Shown here in pieces: positions 1 to 6,040 of a stretch of DNA of 6,326 nucleotides. Source of the DNA: BTRG01 sp036986275 (lineage in GTDB: Bacteria; Pseudomonadota; Gammaproteobacteria; Acidiferrobacterales; SZUA-150); the NCBI GenBank assembly GCA_036986275.1, contig BTRG01000083.1:1-6326 (forward strand), given 5' to 3'. Under the pieces are notes generated by a model. The model worked only from the letters and a program-made list of their open reading frames with translations, was not told where the DNA came from and did not search any database. A program made the position numbers and the translations under genes. Numbering within the stretch: the first letter of the stretch is position 1; each line of letters starts with the position of its first letter.

Positions 1-2
1 AC

Positions 3-464
3 ATAGGGCCGGATAATGGTCTTTTTGATGTACTGGAACAACATGTGCATAGCTTCAGGAAATATCATTTTCAGTGGCCCGGTGAGGTAAGTGATAGTTT
101 TCATGCCCGTGATATCTACACCCCTGCTGCCTGTCTGCTTACAGAATCAGGTGATCCCGATATATTACAGGCGCAGCCTGTTGAAACTGAAATGTTGAGA
201 TTTTCTGCTGATCTTAATGAAATCATCTATTTTGATCATTTCGGCAATGCAATAACTGGCCTGCGCGGATCATCGATCAAAACCGATGGAAAAATTACAA
301 TAAATAGCGTGACAATAAATCATGCTCGAGTCTTTTCAGATGAAGCGGTGGGTGTGTGTTTCTGGTATGAGAATGCAAATGGGTTGGTTGAGATTGCTGT
401 TAATCGGGGGAGTGCGAAGGCTCGATTAGGGCTGAAGTTGGGGGATGCGTTCAGAGTAGACTGA
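3..464 (+). CDS. SAM hydrolase / SAM hydroxide adenosyltransferase (DUF62) family protein, 5'-truncated
   Basis: The frame is open from the window edge (first full codon at 3) to TGA at 462-464, giving 153 codons. The family is usually about 240-300 residues, so roughly the N-terminal third to half lies outside the window. The visible part starts with GPDNG (residues 2-6 of the fragment), which matches the family PDNG motif near the end of the N-terminal domain. SFHARD follows (32-37, canonically FHGRD). The C-terminal domain has YFDHFGNAITGL, whose Asp and FGN Asn correspond to nucleoside-binding residues in the related fluorinase/chlorinase fold, and it ends with the typical AVNRGSAKARLGLKLGD. 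Family members split S-adenosylmethionine to adenosine and methionine using water or hydroxide and are probably cytosolic. The role in the cell is unclear. The GTG at 45 is an internal valine, not a start. The gene converges on uvrA. Confidence 0.88.
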   Translation: MGPDNGLFDVLEQHVHSFRKYHFQWPGEVSDSFHARDIYTPAACLLTESGDPDILQAQPVETEMLRFSADLNEIIYFDHFGNAITGLRGSSIKTDGKITINSVTINHARVFSDEAVGVCFWYENANGLVEIAVNRGSAKARLGLKLGDAFRVD

Positions 465-475
465 AGTTTGTAGAT

Positions 476-500
476 GAAAGCTTTCGGGCTAGAAGCTTTC
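476..500 (+). terminator. small stem-loop after the SAM hydrolase gene, weak terminator candidate
   Basis: GAAAGCTT (476-483) pairs perfectly with AAGCTTTC (493-500) around a 9-nt loop, 12 nt after the stop codon. Only a mixed TTAT stretch follows instead of a clean T-run, and the stem is AT-rich. Termination is therefore only possible, and the larger REP hairpin just downstream is an alternative end for this transcript. Confidence 0.3.
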
Positions 501-539
501 TTATCAATGCAAGAATCGCAATGTCACTCAATGACTCGT

Positions 540-622
540 TGTAGGAGCGCCGTCTCGGCGCGATTCTTCTTCATAAGATTGCCATTATCTGAAACAATCG
601 CGCCGAGGACGACGCTCCTACA
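540..622. repeat. facing pair of REP-like repeats forming a long hairpin (BIME-like)
   Basis: Two copies of a REP-like unit, TGTAGGAGCG..CTCGGCGCGATT, face each other between the convergent genes: forward at 540-565 and inverted at 596-622. TGTAGGAGCG (540-549) pairs with CGCTCCTACA (613-622). CTCGGCGCGATT (554-565) pairs with AATCGCGCCGAG (596-607). The stretch between these arms pairs except for one mismatch (550/612) and one bulged G (608). The result is a stem of about 26 bp with a 30-nt loop. A third copy lies after ssb at 5702. Units starting GTAGGAGCG are common extragenic repeats in gammaproteobacteria. Such hairpins between convergent genes can stop or protect transcripts from both sides. 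That role is inferred here, because neither side has a clean T-run. Confidence 0.85.
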
Positions 623-665
623 GATCAATAGAGATACTCTTTATCAGCCCAGAGTCTTATTCGTT

Positions 666-3509
666 TCATGCTGCCGTTTTCCTTTTTGCTTTTTCAAGCA
701 AGGGTCTCAGATAAACACCGGTATAGGATGCACTGACCTCACATATCTGTTCAGGTGTGCCTGAAGCGATAATTGTTCCACCACCGTCGCCACCTTCAGG
801 ACCCAGGTCGAGAATCCAGTCAGCGGTTTTGATGACATCGAGGTTATGCTCTATCACAATGATGGTATTACCCTGATCGCGCAGGCGATGCAATACAGCC
901 AGTAACAGCTCAATATCCTGAAAATGCAGGCCGGTTGTAGGTTCGTCAAGGATGTACAGTGTTTTACCTGTGCCACGTTTGGATAGTTCGCGAGACAATT
1001 TAATGCGCTGCGCTTCACCACCTGAAAGCGTTGTTGCGCTCTGGCCGAGGCAGATATAACCCAGCCCGACATCCATCAGGGTATCGAGTTTGCGCTTGAC
1101 CACCGGGATGGCCCGAAAAAATTCTGCCGCTTCCTCGATACTCATTTGCAGGACTTCCTGAATGGATTTTCCCTTAAAGGTGATGTCCAGGGTTTCTCTG
1201 TTGTAGCGCGCACCGCGGCAGCTGTCGCAGGGCACGTAAATATCCGGCAGGAAGTGCATTTCAACCTTGATCAGGCCATCACCCTGACAGGCCTCACAGC
1301 GCCCGCCTTTGACGTTGAAAGAGAAACGGCCAGGTTTATAGCCTCTGGCGCGTGCTTCCGGGGTATTGGCGAACAGTTCCCGTATCGGCGTGAACAGGCC
1401 GGTGTAGGTGGCCGGGTTAGAACGCGGTGTACGGCCAATCGGGCTTTGATCGATATCGATGACTTTATCAAAGTGATCCAGGCCCTCTATAGCTTCATGT
1501 GGGGCGGGTTCAAGACGGCTGCCGTGCAGATGAACCGCAACAGCAGGGTAGAGCGTATCATTGATCAGGGTGGATTTACCCGAACCGGAAACACCGGTGA
1601 TACAGGTCAGCAGGCCGACCGGAATGGAAGCATCAATTTTACGCAGATTGTTACCACAGGCGCCCTTGATGATCAGTTGTTTCTTCTTCCCAGGCTTTGT
1701 CCTTGTCGCAGGGACTGCAATAGACAGTTCGCCTGACAGGTATTTACCTGTCACCGATGCCGGGTTGTTGAGGATGTCTTCTGGCGTACCCTCGGCGACG
1801 ATGTGACCACCGTTTATACCTGCGCCGGGACCAAGATCCAGCACATGGTCGGCACTGCGTATGGCCTCTTCATCGTGTTCGACGACGATTACCGTGTTGC
1901 CGAGGTCGCGCAATTGCATCAGGGTGGACAGCAGGCGGGAATTATCGCGCTGGTGCAGGCCGATCGAGGGTTCATCCAGCACGTACATCACACCGACCAG
2001 TGCCGAGCCGATCTGTGATGCCAGACGTATGCGCTGGGCTTCGCCACCGGACAGGGTTTCAGCAGAGCGGCTCAATGAAAGATAGCCAAGACCGACATTG
2101 GCCAGAAAACCCAGTCGTGTCGAAATTTCCTGTGTGATACGGCTGGCAATTTCGGCGCGCGACCCTTCAAGTTTTAACTTCGCGAAGTATTCTACCGCCT
2201 GATCGATGGGTAGTGCGGAGATGTCATGTATTGCCCTGTCACCGATGAAAACGTGACGGGATTCTTCACGCAGACGGCTGCCATTGCATACCTCACAGCT
2301 ATGCACAGTCAGAAATCGTGCCAGCTCGTCACGTACCGCATTTGATTCCGAGTCCCGGTAACGGCGTTCCATGTTTGGAATGATGCCCTCAAAGGCATGG
2401 GTACGGTTCTTGCCATACATACTTTTGAAATTAAAAGTAATCTTTTCATTGCCGCTACCGAAGAGCAGCACTTTCTGTATCTTCTTCGGCAGTTTTTCAA
2501 ATGGGGTATCAAAGCTGAATCTGTAATGTTTTGACAGGCTGGTTAGCAGATTGAAGTAGAAACCATTGCGCCGATCCCAGCCGGCAATGGCACCGCCTGC
2601 CAGACTTAAAGATTTGTCACGAACTATTCGTTTAGGATCGAATAACTGGCGCACTCCCAGGCCATCACAGCCTGGACAGGCACCTGCAGGGTTATTAAAG
2701 GAAAACAGGCGTGGCTCTAGCTCGGATAAGCTGTAACCGCATTTTGGACAGGCAAAGCGGGCAGAAAAGACAAGGGTAATTTCCTTGCCCTTTTTAGGCT
2801 GGGTAAGGACATGTACCAGGCCATCACTCAGTTCCAGTGCAGTTTCAAAGGATTCGGCCAGTCGTTGTGCAATTCCTTCGCGCACCACCAGCCGATCAAC
2901 CACGGCTTCGATAGTATGCTTGATGTTCTTTTCCAGCGTCGGGGCAAATTCAAGTTCTGTTACCAGCCCGTCAATGCGCGCCCGAATAAAGCCCTGAGCG
3001 CGTAGCTGTTCAATAATTTGCAGATGCTCGCCTTTGCGCTCCTGTATGACAGGCGCCAATAGCAGTAAACGGTCGCCGTCATCCATAGCCACCACCTGAT
3101 CTACCATCTGGCTGACGGTCTGTGCCTTCAGCGGTAGATTATGGGTCGGGCAGCGTGGTTCACCGATACGTGCAAACAGCAGGCGCAGGTAGTCGTGGAT
3201 CTCGGTTACTGTGCCAACCGTCGAGCGAGGGTTATGCGAGGTACTCTTCTGTTCAATACTGATGGCCGGCGACAGGCCTTCGATGTGGTCCACGTCCGGT
3301 TTTTCCATCAATGACAGGAATTGACGCGCATAGGCTGACAACGACTCAACATAGCGACGTTGACCTTCCGCATAGATGGTGTCGAAGGCCAGCGACGATT
3401 TTCCGGAGCCAGAAAGGCCGGTGATGACAATGAGCTTGTTGCGCGGCAGATCCAGCGAAATATTCGCCAGATTATGCATACGGGCGCCGCGGATACTGAT
3501 TTGTTTCAT
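666..3509 (-). CDS. uvrA: UvrA, excinuclease ABC subunit A (DNA damage recognition ATPase)
   Basis: Cytosolic ATPase that, as a dimer with UvrB, finds bulky DNA lesions and loads UvrB for nucleotide excision repair. From the ATG at 3509 it has 947 residues (E. coli 940) and opens with the family start MKQISIRGARMHNL. Visible in order: Walker A1 GLSGSGKS (31-38); the UvrB-binding/insertion region; zinc site 1 (Cys254, 257, 278, 281); ABC signature LSGGE (486); Walker B DEP (512); Walker A2 GVSGSGKS (639-646); zinc site 2 (Cys738, 741, 761, 764); second LSGGE (828); Walker B2 (855). All are intact. The frame stays open up to 3590, but those codons read through an intergenic repeat. An ATG at 3530 would add seven residues. 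Neither start has a strong Shine-Dalgarno; AAGAG (3523-3527) is 13 nt from 3509. The gene diverges from the MFS gene and converges on the SAM hydrolase gene. Confidence 0.98.
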   Translation of the reverse strand: MKQISIRGARMHNLANISLDLPRNKLIVITGLSGSGKSSLAFDTIYAEGQRRYVESLSAYARQFLSLMEKPDVDHIEGLSPAISIEQKSTSHNPRSTVGTVTEIHDYLRLLFARIGEPRCPTHNLPLKAQTVSQMVDQVVAMDDGDRLLLLAPVIQERKGEHLQIIEQLRAQGFIRARIDGLVTELEFAPTLEKNIKHTIEAVVDRLVVREGIAQRLAESFETALELSDGLVHVLTQPKKGKEITLVFSARFACPKCGYSLSELEPRLFSFNNPAGACPGCDGLGVRQLFDPKRIVRDKSLSLAGGAIAGWDRRNGFYFNLLTSLSKHYRFSFDTPFEKLPKKIQKVLLFGSGNEKITFNFKSMYGKNRTHAFEGIIPNMERRYRDSESNAVRDELARFLTVHSCEVCNGSRLREESRHVFIGDRAIHDISALPIDQAVEYFAKLKLEGSRAEIASRITQEISTRLGFLANVGLGYLSLSRSAETLSGGEAQRIRLASQIGSALVGVMYVLDEPSIGLHQRDNSRLLSTLMQLRDLGNTVIVVEHDEEAIRSADHVLDLGPGAGINGGHIVAEGTPEDILNNPASVTGKYLSGELSIAVPATRTKPGKKKQLIIKGACGNNLRKIDASIPVGLLTCITGVSGSGKSTLINDTLYPAVAVHLHGSRLEPAPHEAIEGLDHFDKVIDIDQSPIGRTPRSNPATYTGLFTPIRELFANTPEARARGYKPGRFSFNVKGGRCEACQGDGLIKVEMHFLPDIYVPCDSCRGARYNRETLDITFKGKSIQEVLQMSIEEAAEFFRAIPVVKRKLDTLMDVGLGYICLGQSATTLSGGEAQRIKLSRELSKRGTGKTLYILDEPTTGLHFQDIELLLAVLHRLRDQGNTIIVIEHNLDVIKTADWILDLGPEGGDGGGTIIASGTPEQICEVSASYTGVYLRPLLEKAKRKTAA

Positions 3510-3542
3510 TTCTGAATTATTGCTCTTCATGGATTTGATAAT

Positions 3543-3635
3543 TGAACCGCAAAGACGCAAAGAACGCCAAGAATTAATAGAGATGCCCACATGGATTATA
3601 TTATTTTTTTAGCGTCATAGCGTCTTTGCGGTTCA
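3543..3635. repeat. inverted repeat of the CGCAAAGACGC type in the uvrA/MFS spacer
   Basis: TGAACCGCAAAGACGC (3543-3558) is an exact inverted match to 3620-3635, a 16-bp arm with a 61-bp spacer. The left arm continues into imperfect copies of a GCAAAGA(A)C unit up to about 3570. The right arm is flanked by a degenerate AGCGTCAT (3611-3618). I recall similar CGCAAAGACGCAAAG sequences between genes in many environmental proteobacteria, but have not checked this. The repeat lies wholly in the divergent spacer, between the putative uvrA promoter and the uvrA start on one side and upstream of the MFS gene on the other. It would put a stem-forming arm into the uvrA leader. Confidence 0.85.
3595..3600 (-). 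promoter_or_regulatory. candidate -10 box of the uvrA promoter
   Basis: Read on the minus strand this is a perfect TATAAT in the most AT-rich part of the divergent spacer, just after a run of seven A. It would start transcription near 3588 and give a leader of roughly 80 nt before the ATG at 3509. No good -35 box lies at 16-18 nt; the position there reads ACGCTA. A TGACG further in is only about 12 nt away. The call rests on the -10 match and its position alone. Confidence 0.35.
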
Positions 3636-3768
3636 GATAGTGTGGTATTTATTTTTCGTGATGAATAAACGGCCTGATGAGAGTAAAATCTGCGCTTTTA
3701 ATTTCGATATTCAGCACCCGAAAGAGCACAGGCAGGGCATGAGGAAAAGAGGCAGAAATAAGAACCCG

Positions 3769-5130
3769 ATGACATCCCTGGAACGTCGCGCAGTCAGTGC
3801 GCTGGCGGGTGTCTTCGGCCTGCGTATGCTGGGGCTGTTTCTTATCCTGCCCGTATTTGCACTCTATGCCGAAGAGCTGGAGGGCAATACGGCCTTTCTT
3901 ACCGGTGTGGCAATAGGGGCCTACGGTCTGACGCAGGCCATTTTCCAGATTCCCTTTGGCCTGATGTCAGATAAATTCGGCCGCAAACGGGTAATTGCTG
4001 CCGGTCTGTTGATATTTGCTATCGGCAGTGTGGTGGCAGCCATGGCAGACAGTATCACCGGCGTCATTCTCGGTCGAGCCCTGCAGGGCACCGGTGCCAT
4101 TGCCGCCGCAGTTATCGCACTGGCTTCTGACCTGACACGTGAAGAACAGCGCGCCAAGGCAATGGCTATCATCGGTATGACTATTGGCCTGGCCTTCTTT
4201 GTCGCGATTATACTGGCACCAGTACTTGACCGAAGCATCGGTGTACCTGGAATATTCTGGCTGACCGCGGTGCTTGCCATCGTTGCCATCGTTGTTGTTT
4301 ACAAATCCGTACCCACGCCAGTTGCCAGTCATATTCCATTGGGCGGCGAGACCAGTCTGAAAAGACAATTTTCAATCATCCTTAAAGATATTCATCTTCT
4401 ACGTCTGGATTTAGGGATATTCTGTTTACACCTGGTGCTTACGGCCCTTTTTGTTGCCATACCATTTACCCTGGTTGAATCCCTTGATATTCAACGTGAA
4501 TCACACTGGAGCGTTTACCTGCCAGTGGTATTGTTGTCCGTTATTGCGATGGTACCGCTGGTACTGATGACCACCCGAAAAAAGCGCATCCCGAATATTT
4601 TTCTGGCTGGAATCGTCCTGTTGCTGGTGGGTGAGTTGATATTTACTTTCGGCGCTCAGTCGACTATCTGGTTTCTTCCAGGAATGGTGATCTGGTTCAC
4701 CGGTTTTAATACCCTGGAATCACTGATGCCTTCGTTAGTTTCACGTCTTGCCCCAGTGCAGAATAAGGGTGCGGCAATTGGTATTTATAACAGTGCAGAA
4801 TTCTTTGGCGCTTTTCTCGGCGGCGTGCTAGGTGGTCTGGTGCTGGGACTCTATGGTACACAGGGGGTGTATATGATGTCTGCGGGGGTGATAGTCGTCT
4901 GGCTATTGATCATGCTACCGGCGAAACCACCTAAACTGCTCGATACCCGTGTGCTGCGCTTCGTAGATCTTGAATCACAGGGCAATTCCCTGGCGGCTGA
5001 GCTGTCGACCATAGAGGGTGTGCTAGAAGTAATAATCATGGCTCCACAGGGTGTGGTCTATCTCAAGGTTGATTCGGAGTTGTTGCTGCCGGAGGCACTG
5101 GACAAGTATGAGACAGCCGCTGACATTTGA
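3769..5130 (+). CDS. MFS transporter (drug:H+ antiporter-like) linked to uvrA/ssb
   Basis: Inner-membrane permease of 453 residues. TM1 is about residues 10-33 (RMLGLFLILPVFALY). MFS motif A, GLMSDKFGRKR, is at 64-74 between TM2 and TM3. RALQGTGAI with further alternating hydrophobic helices follows, consistent with 12 TM segments. A soluble tail follows at about 386-453, containing IEGVLEVIIMAPQGVVYLKVDS; similar tails occur in relatives of this transporter next to uvrA. The substrate is unknown; sugar or drug efflux assignments would be guesswork. I chose the ATG at 3769 because relatives as I remember them begin a few residues before LERRA. The ATG at 3739 (adds MRKRGRNKNP) has an AGG 6 nt upstream and is a real alternative. 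The GTG at 3640 lies next to a repeat and is unlikely. ssb starts 74 nt downstream on the same strand. Confidence 0.9.
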   Translation: MTSLERRAVSALAGVFGLRMLGLFLILPVFALYAEELEGNTAFLTGVAIGAYGLTQAIFQIPFGLMSDKFGRKRVIAAGLLIFAIGSVVAAMADSITGVILGRALQGTGAIAAAVIALASDLTREEQRAKAMAIIGMTIGLAFFVAIILAPVLDRSIGVPGIFWLTAVLAIVAIVVVYKSVPTPVASHIPLGGETSLKRQFSIILKDIHLLRLDLGIFCLHLVLTALFVAIPFTLVESLDIQRESHWSVYLPVVLLSVIAMVPLVLMTTRKKRIPNIFLAGIVLLLVGELIFTFGAQSTIWFLPGMVIWFTGFNTLESLMPSLVSRLAPVQNKGAAIGIYNSAEFFGAFLGGVLGGLVLGLYGTQGVYMMSAGVIVVWLLIMLPAKPPKLLDTRVLRFVDLESQGNSLAAELSTIEGVLEVIIMAPQGVVYLKVDSELLLPEALDKYETAADI

Positions 5131-5190
5131 GATATTATTGTTCGACTGATTATTGGAAACTGGTTTCATGGACCGGAAGCCAAAACACAA

Positions 5191-5195
5191 AGGAG
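5191..5195 (+). promoter_or_regulatory. ssb ribosome binding site
   Basis: AGGAG lies 9 nt before the ATG at 5205. It settles the ssb start: the frame is open further up to an ATG at 5127, which overlaps the end of the MFS gene, but that extension has no family match and no comparable site. Confidence 0.85.
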
Positions 5196-5204
5196 ACGCA
5201 AGCA

Positions 5205-5660
5205 ATGGCACGAGGAGTGAACAAAGTAATTCTGGTTGGTAATCTGGGCAAGGATCCGGAAGTCCGTTTTGCCCCCAGCGGCAGCGCGATGGCAAATATT
5301 ACCGTCGCAACCACAGAATCATGGAAAGACAAACAAACTGGCGAGAAGCAGGAAAAAACAGAATGGCACAGGGTCGTTTTCTTTAACAGACTGGCTGAAA
5401 TCGTTGGTGAATATCTGAAAAAGGGCAGCCAGGTCTATATCGAAGGCCGCATACAAACTCGCAAATGGCAGGGCCAGGACGGCCAGGACCGCTATACTAC
5501 CGAAATCGTTGCCAATGAGATGCAAATGCTGGGTAGCCGACCAGGTGGTGGTGACACAGCCTGGAATGCACCGCAAGATTCAGCGTCGGTACAGCAACCG
5601 GCTGCGCCAGAGGCGAGTACTCCGCCGAGTGATGATTTTGATGATGATGTACCGTTTTAG
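5205..5660 (+). CDS. ssb: Single-stranded DNA-binding protein
   Basis: Tetrameric protein that coats single-stranded DNA in replication, recombination and repair, and recruits partner proteins. It has 151 residues (E. coli SSB about 178). The OB fold covers about 1-110, starting MARGVNKVILVGNLGKDPEVR. The DNA-stacking aromatics Trp40, Trp54, Phe60 and Trp88 are all present, as is QDRYTTEIVANEMQMLG. A short Gly/Gln/Pro/Ala/Ser-rich linker (about 111-142) leads to the acidic tip DDFDDDVPF, the docking peptide for partners; Val replaces the more usual Ile. The shorter length comes from the linker. The start is set by the AGGAG at 5191. The gene follows the MFS gene by 74 nt and could share its transcript. 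I see no clear promoter or LexA box in the gap. A terminator candidate lies about 50 nt downstream. Confidence 0.98.
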   Translation: MARGVNKVILVGNLGKDPEVRFAPSGSAMANITVATTESWKDKQTGEKQEKTEWHRVVFFNRLAEIVGEYLKKGSQVYIEGRIQTRKWQGQDGQDRYTTEIVANEMQMLGSRPGGGDTAWNAPQDSASVQQPAAPEASTPPSDDFDDDVPF

Positions 5661-5701
5661 GGCCTGCGCGGCTGGCGTTTATTTACCGTTCTGAGGTTTT
5701 T

Positions 5702-5732
5702 TGTAGGAGCGTCGCTCGGCGCGATTTTTTTT
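5702..5732 (+). terminator. third REP-like copy with T-run, probable ssb terminator
   Basis: TGTAGGAGCG (5702-5711) followed by CTCGGCGCGATT is the same unit as in the 540-622 pair, here as a single copy in forward orientation. Its core folds as TCGC/GCGA (5712-5715 with 5721-5724), or alternatively GCGTC/GGCGC (5709-5713 with 5718-5722). Eight T follow directly (5725-5732). The hairpin is short, but its place about 50 nt after the ssb stop and its T-run fit an intrinsic terminator made from a REP-like unit. Confidence 0.6.
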
Positions 5733-5755
5733 GTGGGTGATTATGGGTTCTTTTT

Positions 5756-5926
5756 TCGCCCTTTATGGGCGAGTTACTTTTCTTTGCTTGCCCAAAGAAA
5801 CGTAACCAAAAGAAAAGGCACCCGCATGCTTGCCCTTCGGGTTCCCTGCGATGCTCAATCGAGTCGGCGGGATGTGAAACTCGGGCTTCGCCCTCAGACA
5901 GCACATCCCGAAATCCCCGCCTCGAT
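5756..5926. repeat. block of stacked hairpins, probable dispersed non-coding repeat element
   Basis: Several palindromes sit almost end to end. TCGCCC/GGGCGA (5756-5761 with 5767-5772) is perfect. GTTACTTTTCTTTG (5773-5786) pairs with 5793-5806, 13 of 14 bases, around CTTGCC. CCC-TTC-GGG is at 5833-5841. CGGGATGTG (5868-5876) pairs with CACATCCCG (5902-5910) and encloses GGGC-TTC-GCCC (5883-5893). An outer ATCGAG (5858-5863) can pair with CTCGAT (5921-5926), and GCGGG (5867-5871) has a rival partner in CCCGC (5916-5920). Open frames cross it on both strands but look like by-products with Lys/Arg/Ser/Pro-rich translations. From memory, the TTTTCTTTGCTTGCCCAAAG motif recurs in many gammaproteobacterial genomes. 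Its function and true ends are unknown. Confidence 0.55.
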
Positions 5927-5968
5927 CTGCGCTTATCGGCAAGCCTGAACGGGATTTTAAGGTCAACT

Positions 5969-6038
5969 CCAAAGACCAAGGACCAAGGACCAAAGACCAA
6001 AGACCAAAGACCAAAGACCAAAGACCAAAGACCAAAGA
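5969..6038. repeat. tandem array of ten 7-bp units (CCAAAGA)
   Basis: Ten consecutive 7-bp units fill exactly 70 bp: CCAAAGA, then two CCAAGGA, then seven perfect CCAAAGA. The variants sit at the 5' side and the perfect copies next to the downstream gene, whose first ATG (6041) begins 2 nt after the array. Seven is not a multiple of three, so any change in copy number shifts a reading frame crossing it and also changes promoter or leader spacing. The array occupies the place where a ribosome binding site would be expected. It gives spurious repetitive translations on both strands. Confidence 0.97.
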
Positions 6039-6040
6039 CT

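Noticed and set aside
474..764. Open frame of 96 codons on the plus strand
   Set aside because: It starts in the convergent spacer, crosses the REP-like pair and runs into the 3' end of uvrA; its composition is not protein-like.
3510..3590. N-terminal extension of uvrA to an ATG at 3590
   Set aside because: The extra residues are translated from the CGCAAAGACGC repeat and have no counterpart in the UvrA family, which begins near MKQISIRGAR.
3684..3689. TAAAAT as a -10 box for the MFS gene
   Set aside because: No acceptable -35 box at 16-18 nt, and such AT-rich hexamers are expected by chance in this spacer.
5127..5204. Upstream ATG at 5127 for ssb
   Set aside because: It overlaps the MFS stop codon and lacks a ribosome site, whereas AGGAG at 5191 points to 5205, which gives the exact family N-terminus.
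5683..6035. Minus-strand open frames with WSLVFG repeats
   Set aside because: The repeat peptides are simply the heptamer array read on the other strand; no ribosome site or family match is seen.
5969..6038. CRISPR-like array
   Set aside because: The 7-bp units are directly contiguous with no spacers, so this is a simple tandem repeat.
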